From contig JBDLJC010000009.1 of NCBI GenBank assembly GCA_039714535.1, forward strand, positions 20,391-84,390: 64,000 nucleotides of DNA. The letters are read 5' to 3'. Under the pieces are notes generated by a model that saw only the letters and a program-made list of their open reading frames with translations, was not told the DNA's origin and made no database searches. Of this stretch, positions 43,628-52,927 are shown in pieces (positions within the stretch are counted from its first letter, which is position 1; each line of letters begins with the position of its first letter). The position numbers were made by a program, and so were the translations under genes. This stretch comes from JAGXFP01 sp039714535. GTDB taxonomy: Bacteria > Desulfobacterota > Desulfobulbia > Desulfobulbales > JAGXFP01.

Positions 43628-44095
43628 ATGAAGATTGCCGGATTTAAGCCCAATGTTTCCGTTAAAACAAGGATCTTTCTGGCCGCCTTGCTGTGGAGTT
43701 GTATCGGTCTGCTGTTACTGTGGCGGGGCAGTAATGCTGTTGTCGGCACAGGGCGGGAATGGTTGCTCTTGATTTCTCTGCTGGTCGGTACCTTCAAATC
43801 CTGGGCCGTGCTTGATCGGGTGGCCGTTAAAAATATGATCCGCATTTTTGAGAAGGGTGAATACAGTTGCCTGGGCGGTGTTTATTCATGGAAGACTTGG
43901 CTGCTGGTCGTGGTCATGATTGTTTCTGGCAGGTTACTGAGGGCGTCGTCATTGCAGGCCTGGTTGGTCGGCCTTATATATGTTACCGTGGGCTGGAGTT
44001 TGTTCTGGTCGAGTCGTAAGGTCTGGGTCAGTTGGCGTAGTTTGTCCGGTCGGCCGGTTTCCGAATCAGACGGTGAGCAGAGTGATGGAAAGTAG
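43628..44095 (+). CDS. Small inner-membrane protein upstream of alr
   Basis: A 155-residue protein with about four predicted membrane helices (IFLAALLWSCIGLLLLW; WLLLISLLVGTFKSWAVL; TWLLVVVMIVSGRLL; WLVGLIYVTVGWSLFW). The ATG at 43628 has GGGAGAG upstream. I recognise no named family. It overlaps the start of alr by 11 bases, so it is translationally coupled to alanine racemase, and may serve the cell envelope. Confidence 0.65.
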   Translation: MKIAGFKPNVSVKTRIFLAALLWSCIGLLLLWRGSNAVVGTGREWLLLISLLVGTFKSWAVLDRVAVKNMIRIFEKGEYSCLGGVYSWKTWLLVVVMIVSGRLLRASSLQAWLVGLIYVTVGWSLFWSSRKVWVSWRSLSGRPVSESDGEQSDGK

Positions 44096-45227
44096 TAAGA
44101 TTTCAACCCCTAATAATCTGGTCGAGATAGACCTGGCAGCTTTGCGGGGCAACTATCGGAGCATCCTAGCCCAGGTTGGCGATGGAGTTCAGGTTATGGC
44201 CATTGTCAAGTCTGATGCTTACGGCCACGGTTTGATTCCCGTGGCCAAGGCCCTTGCCAGGGAAGGGGCTACGACTTTCGGGGTCGCTGAGGTTGACGAA
44301 GGGGTGAGATTACGGCAGGCCGGGATTAAAGGCGAGATTGTTATCTTGCTCGGGGTCAGGCCGGATGCTTTTTCGGTGATCGTTGAGTTTGCTCTGCAGC
44401 CCGTCGTTTATGATCTGGAGGGGCTTGCGGCCTTGGCCGCATATGCCGAGCAGCAAGAGCGACAGGTTGGCGTTCACTTGAAAATTGATACCGGCATGGG
44501 ACGACTGGGAATAATGCCCGACCAGCTTGACCGTTACCTTGAGTTGCTGAAAGAATTATCCGGAGTTAGGCTGGCTGGGATCTTGAGTCATTTCCCCCGG
44601 GCCGATGATCGAGAGGATCGGACCCAGGCTATCGAGCAAAATCAACGATTTGCCGAAATATTGGCCAAGGTCCGGCAATGTTGCGGCAGTGGGCCTGCCC
44701 ATATTGCCAATTCGGCCGCAATTCTTAATGTGTCGGACAGTCATTATGATCTGGTCAGGCCGGGGATTACCCTGTATGGTTGTTATCCTTTGCCGGAAGA
44801 GAAGATAAGCGCAAATCTGCAACTTAGGCCGGTTATGAGCTTCAAGACCAGGGTGATTCAGGTCAAGGAGGTCCCGACTGGATATGGCATCAGTTACGGC
44901 CATACTTATACAACAAAGCGACCGACCAGATTGGCGGTGTTGCCGGTTGGCTATGCTGATGGTTATCTCCGACGACTTAGCGGCCGGGCCCATGTAATTA
45001 TTGGTGGGCAAAAGGTGCCGATCCTGGGCCGGATCTGTATGAATGCCTGTCTGGCTGATATCACGGATCTTGACCAGGTCAGTGCAGGTGATGAGGTGGT
45101 ACTGATGGGGTGTCAGGGTGGTGCGGAGATAACTGCCGACGACATAGCGGCTTGGTCGGACACGATAAGTTATGAAATACTCTGCCTGTTCGGAGGTAGT
45201 AACCGGCGGCTATATCTGCCGGATTAA
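44085..45227 (+). CDS. alr: Alanine racemase
   Basis: A 380-residue PLP enzyme that interconverts L- and D-alanine for peptidoglycan. The PLP lysine is K42 in AIVKSDAYGHG; the second catalytic base is Tyr in YGISYGHTY, and VLPVGYADGY is the conserved C-terminal motif. The frame is open upstream, but the ATG at 44085 gives the normal N-terminus ahead of VEIDLAALRGNYR and overlaps the preceding membrane-protein gene by 11 bases. argS follows 64 bases later. Confidence 0.95.
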   Translation: MESSKISTPNNLVEIDLAALRGNYRSILAQVGDGVQVMAIVKSDAYGHGLIPVAKALAREGATTFGVAEVDEGVRLRQAGIKGEIVILLGVRPDAFSVIVEFALQPVVYDLEGLAALAAYAEQQERQVGVHLKIDTGMGRLGIMPDQLDRYLELLKELSGVRLAGILSHFPRADDREDRTQAIEQNQRFAEILAKVRQCCGSGPAHIANSAAILNVSDSHYDLVRPGITLYGCYPLPEEKISANLQLRPVMSFKTRVIQVKEVPTGYGISYGHTYTTKRPTRLAVLPVGYADGYLRRLSGRAHVIIGGQKVPILGRICMNACLADITDLDQVSAGDEVVLMGCQGGAEITADDIAAWSDTISYEILCLFGGSNRRLYLPD

Positions 45228-45291
45228 TTTACTTTGATGATAATTTGCCGCTATTGAATGGCTTTAACATATTGAGAAGCAAGTTAAGGAT

Positions 45292-46950
45292 ATGATCAAA
45301 AAACGTTTGCAGGAAAGTCTGGACCGGTGTTTCAACCGGGGGGTGGTCGAAGGGTTATGGTCGGAAAAATCTGGTGGGGCTTATGCCGTTGAAGAGCCCA
45401 AACAGGTTGCCCACGGGGATTATTCAACCAATATGGCGATGATCGTCGGTGGCCGCGAGAAAAAGAACCCTCGGGAAATTGCCGGTCTTCTGGTCGGGAT
45501 GATGGCCGAAGAAACCGCCCTGGTCGATAAGGTGGAGATTGCCGGGCCGGGTTTCGTCAATTTTTTTATCAAACCAGAGGTCTGGCATTCGGTTTTACCT
45601 GAGGTCTGTACCCAGGATGAAAAATTTGGTCTGAGCGATATTGGTGCCGGCCGCAAGGTGCTGGTTGAATTTGTCAGTGCCAATCCCACTGGGCCTTTGA
45701 GTATCGGCCATGGCCGTCAGGCGGTGCTCGGCGATGCCATTGCCCGGTTGTTGACTGCCACCGGTCATCAGGTGACCAGGGAATACTATTACAACGATGC
45801 CGGACGGCAGATGCGGGTCCTGGGCGAATCTACCCGGGCCCGATATTTGGAACTGCTTGAGCTTGAACATCAGTTCCCGGAAGACGGTTACCAGGGAGAA
45901 TACATCCGCGAGATTGCCGCTGAGTTGAGAGATTCTCAAGGTGACAGTCTCAAAGATGTTGCCGATGTTACCCCTTTCAAAGAGGCAGCCGAAAAATCCA
46001 TTTTTGTCGATATCAATGCCACCCTGAACAGGCTGGGGATCAAATTCGATAATTATTACAATGAGCATTCCCTCTATGATGAAGGCCTGATCGATGATGT
46101 CGTCGATACCCTCCGAGACAAGGGTCTGGTGTACGAGCAGGATGGCGCGGTCTGGTTCAAGACCACCGAGTTTGGCCAGGAAAAAGATCGGGTCATTATC
46201 AAGAGTACCGGGGAGCCGACCTACCGGTTGCCGGATATCGCCTACCATCGGGAAAAATTTAAACGGGGCTTTGACTGGATGGTCGATATCTTTGGTTCCG
46301 ACCATATCGCCACCGTACCGGATGTTATGGCCGGGGTCCAGGCCTTGGGCTATGACCCGGACAAGGTTACGGTGGTCCTGCATCAGTTTGTCACCTTGAT
46401 GCGGGAGGGCAAACAGGTCAAGATGTCGACCCGCAAAGCCACCTTTATTACCATCGATGAACTGGTCGAAGAGGTCGGGGTTGATGTGGTCCGGTTCTTC
46501 TTTCTGATGCGTAAAGCAGACAGTCAACTGGAGTTTGATCTTGATTTGGCCACCCAGCAGAGTCAGGAAAATCCGGTCTACTACATGCAATATGGTCATG
46601 CCCGTCTGGCCAGCATCAACCGTAAGGCCATCGAGAAGGGGGTAGAGCGAGGAGCCCTGGCCGATATCCCCTTGCATCGCCTGGTAGAACCGGAGGAGCT
46701 ACATCTGCTCAAGGCTCTGGCCGCCTGGCCCGAGCTGGTCGAGAGCGCCGCTTTGGGACTTGAGCCCCATCGGGTTGTTTTCTTTATGCAGGATCTGGCC
46801 GCGCAGTTTCATAGTTATTACAATAAGCATCGGGTTATCTCCGATGATCTGAAACTCTCGCAGGCCCGGCTCTGGTTGGCAGAAGGTATCCGGGTTATTC
46901 TGCGCAATGGCTTGAATCTCATCGGGGTTGATGCCCCGGAGACCATGTGA
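45292..46950 (+). CDS. argS: Arginyl-tRNA synthetase
   Basis: A 552-residue class I synthetase that charges tRNA-Arg. It has the N-terminal additional domain (1-115), the HIGH motif as SIGHGRQAV within ANPTGPLSIGHG, the KMSKS counterpart KMSTRK, and the C-terminal DALR anticodon-binding domain (HRVVFFMQDLAAQFHSYYNKHRV). Length matches bacterial ArgRS. Its ATG follows TTAAGGAT. The SPOR-domain gene begins 10 bases after the stop, suggesting one transcript from alr through 47559. Confidence 0.95.
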   Translation: MIKKRLQESLDRCFNRGVVEGLWSEKSGGAYAVEEPKQVAHGDYSTNMAMIVGGREKKNPREIAGLLVGMMAEETALVDKVEIAGPGFVNFFIKPEVWHSVLPEVCTQDEKFGLSDIGAGRKVLVEFVSANPTGPLSIGHGRQAVLGDAIARLLTATGHQVTREYYYNDAGRQMRVLGESTRARYLELLELEHQFPEDGYQGEYIREIAAELRDSQGDSLKDVADVTPFKEAAEKSIFVDINATLNRLGIKFDNYYNEHSLYDEGLIDDVVDTLRDKGLVYEQDGAVWFKTTEFGQEKDRVIIKSTGEPTYRLPDIAYHREKFKRGFDWMVDIFGSDHIATVPDVMAGVQALGYDPDKVTVVLHQFVTLMREGKQVKMSTRKATFITIDELVEEVGVDVVRFFFLMRKADSQLEFDLDLATQQSQENPVYYMQYGHARLASINRKAIEKGVERGALADIPLHRLVEPEELHLLKALAAWPELVESAALGLEPHRVVFFMQDLAAQFHSYYNKHRVISDDLKLSQARLWLAEGIRVILRNGLNLIGVDAPETM

Positions 46951-46959
46951 GCACCGGCT

Positions 46960-47559
46960 ATGGCTTCTGGTAAGCGTAAGAAGGGCTTTTCGATAAAATT
47001 TGATCTTTCCCTCACCGGTCTGTTTGGGGTTGGGGTGGTCTTTTTCTGTATTTTCCTCTGGATGTTTCTGCTGGGTATCTGGTCCGGGCAAACCGTTTTG
47101 TCTCCAGGTCAGAACCGGCTAGCCGGGGTAAAGAAACCGCAGATTAAAACCCTGCAAACCGTAGCGAAAAAGCCAGTGATGCCAGTGGAACAGGCGGTTG
47201 TTGCGCCGGTGGTCAAAGCTGTGCCCGCCCCTGTTGTTAAAAAGAAAAAAGTTCCGGGTGCTAACAAAAAGGTGGTTACCCGAAAAACTAAACAGGTTGC
47301 TGAGCCCGAAGAAGATCCTGCTTTTTTTGCCGTCCAGGTGGCCGCTTTTAAGGATGCCGCCCTGGCCGTTAAGGAAGTTAAATCTTGGCAGGATAAGGGA
47401 TATAAATCTTTTTCCAGACCGCCGGAAGGGGCGGATGATAAGTTTACCCGGGTTTATATCGGTCATTTTGACAGTATGGAAGCTGCCAAAAAGAAGGCTG
47501 CGGCCCTGGCCAGTAAGGAAAAGATCAAGCCGTTTATTGTGCTGGTGCCGGCAGGATAG
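46960..47559 (+). CDS. SPOR-domain cell-division-type membrane protein
   Basis: A 199-residue bitopic protein: a basic cytoplasmic start, one transmembrane helix (about 18-40, GLFGVGVVFFCIFLWMFLLGIW), a lysine/proline/valine-rich periplasmic linker and a C-terminal SPOR domain (about 123-195, FFAVQVAAFKDAALAVKEV ... FTRVYIGHF). SPOR domains bind denuded glycan at the septum, so it is likely a division-site or cell-wall protein (FtsN/DamX-like layout). It follows argS by 10 bases, an arrangement common in deltaproteobacteria. Confidence 0.88.
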   Translation: MASGKRKKGFSIKFDLSLTGLFGVGVVFFCIFLWMFLLGIWSGQTVLSPGQNRLAGVKKPQIKTLQTVAKKPVMPVEQAVVAPVVKAVPAPVVKKKKVPGANKKVVTRKTKQVAEPEEDPAFFAVQVAAFKDAALAVKEVKSWQDKGYKSFSRPPEGADDKFTRVYIGHFDSMEAAKKKAAALASKEKIKPFIVLVPAG

Positions 47560-47770
47560 AATAACCGGGCGGAGCTTGACCGGGCAGGGATCCTGCAGTA
47601 TGGTTGTCAGGTTTAATGGCTTAGCCATTCCTTGATTGCTACGGCCCTTGGCTGTTTTTTATGGGACCTCAGGTTTGACCGGTTAAGCTATTGAAATGTT
47701 TTGGAATTTGTCTTGGTCCGGACGGCGGTCGTCTCGGCCAATGTCATTTAATGGGTAATTGGTTTCCGAG

Positions 47771-48232
47771 ATGATCCGCAGGGCTTGCATTGATGATGTT
47801 AAAAAAATCTACGCCATCCTCCAGTATTTTTCCGTCAAGGAGTTGCTGCTTGGTCGCTCTTTGAGTTCTTTATATGACCAGTTACGTGATTTTGTGGTCT
47901 ATGAGGATCCGCAAGATAAAGAGAAGGGGATAATCGGGGTTTGCGCCCTCCATGTCTGTTGGGAGAATCTGGCCGAGATTCGTTCGCTGGCGGTTGTTGA
48001 AGGCGAACATGGCAAAGGGGTGGGCCGGGAGTTGGTCCAGGTCTGTCTTGAGGATATGAAAGAGCTTGGCTTGAGTAGGGTCTTTACCCTAACCTATCAG
48101 CCGGGATTTTTCGACAAGTTGGGATTCAGGAAGGTTGATAAGAGCGAATTACCACACAAGGTCTGGAGCGATTGTATCCAGTGCCCCAAATTTCCGGATT
48201 GCAATGAAGAGGCGATGATCCGGGAAATATGA
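47771..48232 (+). CDS. argA: N-acetylglutamate synthase, short GNAT type
   Basis: A 153-residue GNAT acetyltransferase of the short NAGS kind, which acetylates glutamate to start arginine synthesis. The acetyl-CoA loop is GEHGKGVGRELV, and the C-terminus carries the family signature LPHKVWSDCIQCPKFPDCNEEAM. The long ArgA kinase-like domain is absent. The ATG at 47771 is preferred; a TTG 12 bases upstream is in frame. Since argJ (51215) can also make N-acetylglutamate through ornithine acetyltransfer, this enzyme is probably anaplerotic. Confidence 0.82.
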   Translation: MIRRACIDDVKKIYAILQYFSVKELLLGRSLSSLYDQLRDFVVYEDPQDKEKGIIGVCALHVCWENLAEIRSLAVVEGEHGKGVGRELVQVCLEDMKELGLSRVFTLTYQPGFFDKLGFRKVDKSELPHKVWSDCIQCPKFPDCNEEAMIREI

Positions 48233-48272
48233 TGGCTTAGTAGCTAAGCGAAGACTGCGAAAAGGACCCAAA

Positions 48273-48306
48273 GGGTTCTGTTCAATTCCCCCTTGAGGGG
48301 GGCATA
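48273..48306 (+). repeat. Dispersed intergenic hairpin repeat, copy 3
   Basis: GGGTTCTGTTCAATTCCCCC, loop, GGGGGGCATA. It differs from copies at 14398 and 26541 by an extra T in the C-run start and in the loop. Upstream of secA. Confidence 0.75.
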
Positions 48307-48368
48307 TCAATCTAAATATATCAACTTGGTCAACGTTAAATCAATAAGTTAGATGGCACCGTCCGTTC

Positions 48369-48414
48369 GTCTCGCGGTTTTTCGAAGTATCACTTCGTTC
48401 CCTATCTGTGAGAC
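48369..48414 (+). promoter_or_regulatory. Leader hairpin before secA
   Basis: GTCTCGC (48369-48375) pairs with GTGAGAC (48408-48414), and inside CGAAGT with ACTTCG (48383-48397). It ends about 32 bases before the secA start. It could be an attenuator or the remnant of a palindromic repeat; no leader peptide like SecM was seen. Confidence 0.35.
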
Positions 48415-48445
48415 CGACAAATATAAGCCAAGGAGCTTGAAATAA

Positions 48446-50983
48446 ATGATCGGAAGTTTACTAACCAAGATTTTCGGCAGCAAGAACGAAAGGGTCCTGA
48501 AAGAGATCCAACCCATAGTGGATGCCATTAATGATCTGGAACCCGAGATCAAGAAACTGGATGATCAGGCCCTGGCGGCCAAGACCGTTGAGTTTAGAGA
48601 GCGGCTTGCCAAGGGTGAGACCGTTGATGATCTTCTGGTTGAAGCCTTTGCCGTGGTGCGGGAAGCCGCCTGGCGGACCGTGGAAATGCGGCCCTTCGAT
48701 GTCCAGTTGATCGGCGGCATTGTTCTGCATCAGGGCAAGATTGCCGAGATGAAAACCGGTGAGGGTAAGACCCTGGTCGCTACCATGCCGGTTTATCTTA
48801 ATGCCTTGAGCGGTCATGGCTCCCACGTGGTGACCGTTAATGATTATTTGGCCAGTCGTGATGCCGAATGGATGAGCAAGGTCTATAGCTTTCTGGGCAT
48901 GAGCACCGGAGTGATTGTCCATGATATGGAGGATCAGGACCGGCGGGCGGCCTATGCCAGTGATATTACCTATGGCACTAATAACGAGTTCGGTTTTGAT
49001 TATCTGCGCGATAATATGAAGTTTGCCGAGGAAGATTTTTGCCAGCGGCCCTTGAACTTCGCCATTGTCGATGAAGTTGATTCTATCTTGATCGATGAGG
49101 CGCGGACGCCGCTGATTATCTCCGGGCCGTCGGATATGTCGACCGAGCTTTATCAGCGGGTGGACCGGCTGGCGTCCAACTTTAAGCAAGAAATCCATTT
49201 TACCATCGATGAAAAATCCCGGGCCTTGTCACTTACCGATGAGGGTGTGGCCCTGGGTGAAAAGCTTTTGGAGATTGACAATCTCTATGATCCCGAGAAT
49301 ATCGAGTGGTTGCATCATCTCAATCAGGCCCTGAGGGCCAATTTTGTTTTCAGCCGCGATGTTGACTATTTGGTTCGGGACGGTGATGTCCTGATCGTTG
49401 ATGAATTCACCGGTCGGGCTCTGCCGGGGCGTCGCTATAGTGATGGCCTGCATCAGGCCCTAGAAGCCAAGGAAAAGGTCAAGGTCGAAAAGGAAAACCA
49501 GACCCTGGCCTCGATCACCTTCCAGAACTATTTCCGCATGTACGACAAGCTGGCCGGCATGACCGGTACCGCCGATACCGAGGCGGTTGAGTTCAAAAAG
49601 ATCTACAACCTTGATGTGGTGACGATTCCGACTAATCACACCATGGTCCGTGCCGATTATGCCGATTCAATTTACAAAAACAAGAAGGCCAAGTTTCGGG
49701 CCGTGGTCAAGGAGATCCAGGCCCTGCATAAGGATGGGCGGCCGGTATTGGTCGGTACGATCAGTATTGACATATCGGAGCAGATCTCCTCAATGCTCAA
49801 AAAGGCCGGGGTTAAACATGCGGTCTTGAATGCCAAGCACCATGAAAATGAAGCCAAGATCATCGCTGAGGCGGGTGAGCGGGGCCGGGTGACCATTGCC
49901 ACCAATATGGCTGGTCGGGGTACCGACATCAAGCTTGGTGAGGGGGTCGCCGAGTTGGGTGGGCTGCATATTCTGGGCACCAGCAGGCATGAATCCCGCC
50001 GGATCGACAATCAGCTGCGGGGCCGGGCTGGGCGCCAGGGCGATAATGGTTCTTCCCGTTTCTTTCTGTCGCTGGAAGATGATCTGTTGCGCATTTTCGG
50101 TTCTGATCGTATTTCCGGGATTATGGACAAGCTGGGGATGGAAGAGGACGAACCGGTCGAGCATCAGATGATCAGTAAGGCCATCGAGAACGCCCAGCGT
50201 AAGGTTGAAGGGCATAACTTCGAGATTCGTAAACATCTTCTCGAATACGATGACGTCATGAACAAACAGCGGGAAGTGATCTATCGACAGCGCCGGGAGA
50301 TCATGCTCAACGACAATGTTCAAGATGATATCATGGAGATGATTGCAGACCTGGCCGACATGATTGCTGGTGGGGTGGCCGATCCCCGGTTGGCTTCCCT
50401 CGAATGGGCTTGGGATAGTCTCCATGAGCAGCTGCATTCGAGCTTTGGTTTGGAATTTGGGCTGAGTGATGAAGAAAAAGAGGACATTAGCGCCGATAAA
50501 CTGATCGAGAAACTGACTGTTTTCCTGAACGATGCCTATGGGCTGCGGGAAAAGGAAAATGGTTCCGAAAACATGCGTAACCTCGAGAAACTGGTCCTCC
50601 TCCAGGTTATCGATCAGCACTGGAAAGAGCATCTGCTGAATATGGACCATCTCAAAGAGGGGATCAGTCTGCGTGGCTACGGGCAGAAAAACCCCCTTAA
50701 CGAGTACAAGCGTGAAGGCTTCGAGATGTTCATGGAGCTGATGGATACCATCAAGCATCAGACCATCAGACAGCTTTTCCTGATTCGATTGGTCGAGGAA
50801 GACGAGATTGAGCGGCTGGCCCGTGAGCAGCGGGAGCGCAAGCAGGAAATGGAGCTGCGCCACGGCGAATCAGCCGGGGAGCGCAAGCCGGTTCGGCGTG
50901 AAGGAGAAAAGATCGGGCGTAATTCGCCCTGTCCCTGCGGCAGCGGCAAGAAATATAAGAAATGTTGCGGGCGGGCTTCCTGA
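48446..50983 (+). CDS. secA: Preprotein translocase ATPase SecA
   Basis: An 845-residue motor of the Sec secretion system. Walker A is MKTGEGKTLVATMP, the DEAD counterpart FAIVDEVDSILIDEARTPLI; the preprotein cross-linking domain, helicase region (GTSRHESRRIDNQLRGRAGRQGD) and helical scaffold are in the usual order. The C-terminus ends in the zinc site RNSPCPCGSGKKYKKCCG that binds SecB and lipid. The AAGGAGCTTGAAATAA site precedes the ATG. Codon bias is high. The stop codon overlaps a palindromic element (50982-51107). Confidence 0.97.
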   Translation: MIGSLLTKIFGSKNERVLKEIQPIVDAINDLEPEIKKLDDQALAAKTVEFRERLAKGETVDDLLVEAFAVVREAAWRTVEMRPFDVQLIGGIVLHQGKIAEMKTGEGKTLVATMPVYLNALSGHGSHVVTVNDYLASRDAEWMSKVYSFLGMSTGVIVHDMEDQDRRAAYASDITYGTNNEFGFDYLRDNMKFAEEDFCQRPLNFAIVDEVDSILIDEARTPLIISGPSDMSTELYQRVDRLASNFKQEIHFTIDEKSRALSLTDEGVALGEKLLEIDNLYDPENIEWLHHLNQALRANFVFSRDVDYLVRDGDVLIVDEFTGRALPGRRYSDGLHQALEAKEKVKVEKENQTLASITFQNYFRMYDKLAGMTGTADTEAVEFKKIYNLDVVTIPTNHTMVRADYADSIYKNKKAKFRAVVKEIQALHKDGRPVLVGTISIDISEQISSMLKKAGVKHAVLNAKHHENEAKIIAEAGERGRVTIATNMAGRGTDIKLGEGVAELGGLHILGTSRHESRRIDNQLRGRAGRQGDNGSSRFFLSLEDDLLRIFGSDRISGIMDKLGMEEDEPVEHQMISKAIENAQRKVEGHNFEIRKHLLEYDDVMNKQREVIYRQRREIMLNDNVQDDIMEMIADLADMIAGGVADPRLASLEWAWDSLHEQLHSSFGLEFGLSDEEKEDISADKLIEKLTVFLNDAYGLREKENGSENMRNLEKLVLLQVIDQHWKEHLLNMDHLKEGISLRGYGQKNPLNEYKREGFEMFMELMDTIKHQTIRQLFLIRLVEEDEIERLAREQRERKQEMELRHGESAGERKPVRREGEKIGRNSPCPCGSGKKYKKCCGRAS

Positions 50984-51107
50984 TGGCGTCGCAGAAATTC
51001 CGATCTACTGCGTCGTAGCACATTTTTGTTCGTTCGGCATACTGTTGTATGGCCTCTCTCTCAAAAATGTACTACTCCTTGTACCTCGAAATTTCTGCTT
51101 AGCCATC
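50982..51107. repeat. Palindromic intergenic element abutting the secA stop codon
   Basis: GATGGC (50982-50987) pairs with GCCATC (51102-51107), CAGAAATT with AATTTCTG, and inside GTAG-CACATTTTTG with CAAAAATGT-ACTAC, giving a hairpin of about 125 bases with small bulges. The head GATGGCGTCGCAGA closely matches GATGGTGTCGCAGA at 31761, also directly at a stop codon (aroB). Confidence 0.65.
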
Positions 51108-51214
51108 GCTTAACTAAGACTGTTGAAAAACACACCTCCGAAAACACCAAATCTCTTGATTGATTCGCTTAGCATTCCGATATATTTCTATAACCTCAAA
51201 TTTGAACAATTATT

Positions 51215-52405
51215 ATGAACGACTTCAAGATAAATGGCTTTAGGGCAGCAGCGGTAAGGTCCGGTATCCGGGGTAAGGACCGGCTGGATATGGGGCTTAT
51301 TGTCTGTGATCGGCCTGCTGTCGCGGCCGGAGTGTTTACGACCAGTCAGGTCAAGGCTGCCCCGGTGCTGCTCGACATGGAAAGACTGGCCGACGGCAAG
51401 GCCCGGGCTCTGCTGGTTAATTCCGGCATTGCCAATGCCTGTTCCGGCGCGGCCGGGATGGCGGCGGCCATCAGCAGCAGCAAGCTGGTTGGTGACGGGC
51501 TGGAGATTTCCGAGGACGATGTGCTGGTCGCGTCGACCGGGGTAATCGGTGAGCAGCTTGATCTGGCCTGTTTCGAAAAAGGTATTCCCGCCCTGATCGA
51601 ATCATTGTCGACCGACGGTCTGGCCGAGGTGTCCCAGGCGATTATGACCACCGATACCGTCGCCAAAACGGCGGTGCGGGTGGTTGAGGTGGCTGGCAAG
51701 CCGGTAAAGCTTGTCGGGATGGCCAAGGGGGCCGGGATGATCAAGCCCAATATGGCCACCATGCTTGCCTTTGTCATGACCGATGTGGCTATTGAACATG
51801 GTTGCCTGCAGCATATGCTGCGGCAGGCCTGTGATCGCTCATTCAATCGGATCACCATTGACGGTGATACCAGCACCAACGACTCGGTGCTCATCCTGGC
51901 TAATGGTCTGGCCGCTAATCAACCACTGACCGAAAACAGTCCCGATTCTGCACCGTTCATGGCGGCCTTGCATGATCTGACCAAGGATCTGGCCCTGCAG
52001 ATTGTCCGGGACGGCGAGGGTGCGACCAAACTTGTCACGGTCCGGGTAAAAGGGGCGCGGAACGATCAGGAGGCCAAGCAGGCGGCGGAGACGGTGGCCG
52101 AATCCAATCTGGTCAAGACCGCCTTCTTCGGCGAGGATGCCAATTGGGGTCGGATCATCGGCGCTCTGGGTCGGTCCGGGGCCGCATTCGATCAGCAGCA
52201 GGTTGATATTTCCTTCGATGAAGTGTTGATGGTGGAGAACGGTCTCGGCCTGGGTCGTGAAGTTGAGGCGGCGGCCACCGAGGTGCTCAAGAAGAAAGAG
52301 TTCAACGTCAATATTGACCTCAAGGCTGGGGCTGGATTCTGTGAGTATTACACCTGCGATTTCTCCCTGGACTACGTCAGGATCAATGCCGATTACCGGA
52401 CTTGA
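51215..52405 (+). CDS. argJ: Bifunctional ornithine acetyltransferase / N-acetylglutamate synthase
   Basis: A 396-residue self-cleaving enzyme that moves the acetyl group from N-acetylornithine to glutamate in the cyclic arginine pathway. The autoproteolysis site lies before the Thr in KPNMATMLAF, creating alpha and beta chains; other signatures are TTDTVAKTA, GDTSTND and GEDANWGRI. Full length and no signal peptide. Together with argA and argS it gives this region an arginine theme, although the genes are not one operon: secA intervenes. Confidence 0.95.
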   Translation: MNDFKINGFRAAAVRSGIRGKDRLDMGLIVCDRPAVAAGVFTTSQVKAAPVLLDMERLADGKARALLVNSGIANACSGAAGMAAAISSSKLVGDGLEISEDDVLVASTGVIGEQLDLACFEKGIPALIESLSTDGLAEVSQAIMTTDTVAKTAVRVVEVAGKPVKLVGMAKGAGMIKPNMATMLAFVMTDVAIEHGCLQHMLRQACDRSFNRITIDGDTSTNDSVLILANGLAANQPLTENSPDSAPFMAALHDLTKDLALQIVRDGEGATKLVTVRVKGARNDQEAKQAAETVAESNLVKTAFFGEDANWGRIIGALGRSGAAFDQQQVDISFDEVLMVENGLGLGREVEAAATEVLKKKEFNVNIDLKAGAGFCEYYTCDFSLDYVRINADYRT

Positions 52406-52496
52406 TGCCAGTCTGGCCCGGATCTTTCGGCCCCATTTTCTTCCTTTATAATCTCCTGTTTTGTGTGTTTTACTACTGAGATGCGATCGTACAGCT

Positions 52497-52898
52497 ATGG
52501 CGAGATCAATGGGTTTATTTCAGGCAAGATATGCGTTTTCACTGATGTTTCTGCTGGTATTCCTGGGAGTATGTGCCTCTCCGATTAGCAGTTCCGTGCT
52601 GCTCTCCCGGCTTGGCCATGAAAAGGATGCTCCTGCGGTCGTTGATGGCCGGACCGGATTCGAGTTTAATAGAGGCCATCTGCCGGGGGCGGTCAATATT
52701 TAGTTACTGGTTTTGCCTTTCCAGCTGGCGAAGGTCTTGGTCAAGGGCAAGGGCGATCCGGTTGTGGTATACTGCAGCCACGGGCCAAGGGCTGGGCTGG
52801 CTGGTTTCATTCTCAGACTGGCGGGATTTAAAGATGTTCTCCACCTGCGGGGAGATATGGCGGGCTGGAGATCAGGCGGGTTATTGGTCGAGAAATAG
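52497..52898 (+). pseudogene. Exported rhodanese interrupted by an in-frame amber codon
   Basis: A single rhodanese domain with a signal peptide (YAFSLMFLLVFLGVCASP). The frame reads VVDGRTGFEFNRGHLPGAVNI, then TAG at 52701-52703, and continues in the same frame with LLVLPFQLAKVLVKGKGD, VVVYCSHGPRAGLAGF (active-site cysteine) and FKDVLHLRGDMAGW to 52898. The family runs straight through the stop, so a single substitution created it. It may be a young pseudogene, a sequencing error, or be read through by suppression. If made whole it would be a periplasmic sulfurtransferase of about 133 residues. Confidence 0.75.
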
Positions 52899-52927
52899 GA
52901 CTGAAAGTTGTCCTGTGAAGGAACCCC

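Noticed and set aside
45595..46677. 360-codon frame antisense to argS
   Set aside because: Lies entirely within argS and shows no domain; typical shadow of a G+C-biased gene.
49790..50863. 357-codon frame antisense to secA
   Set aside because: Inside secA with no independent start signal or family match.
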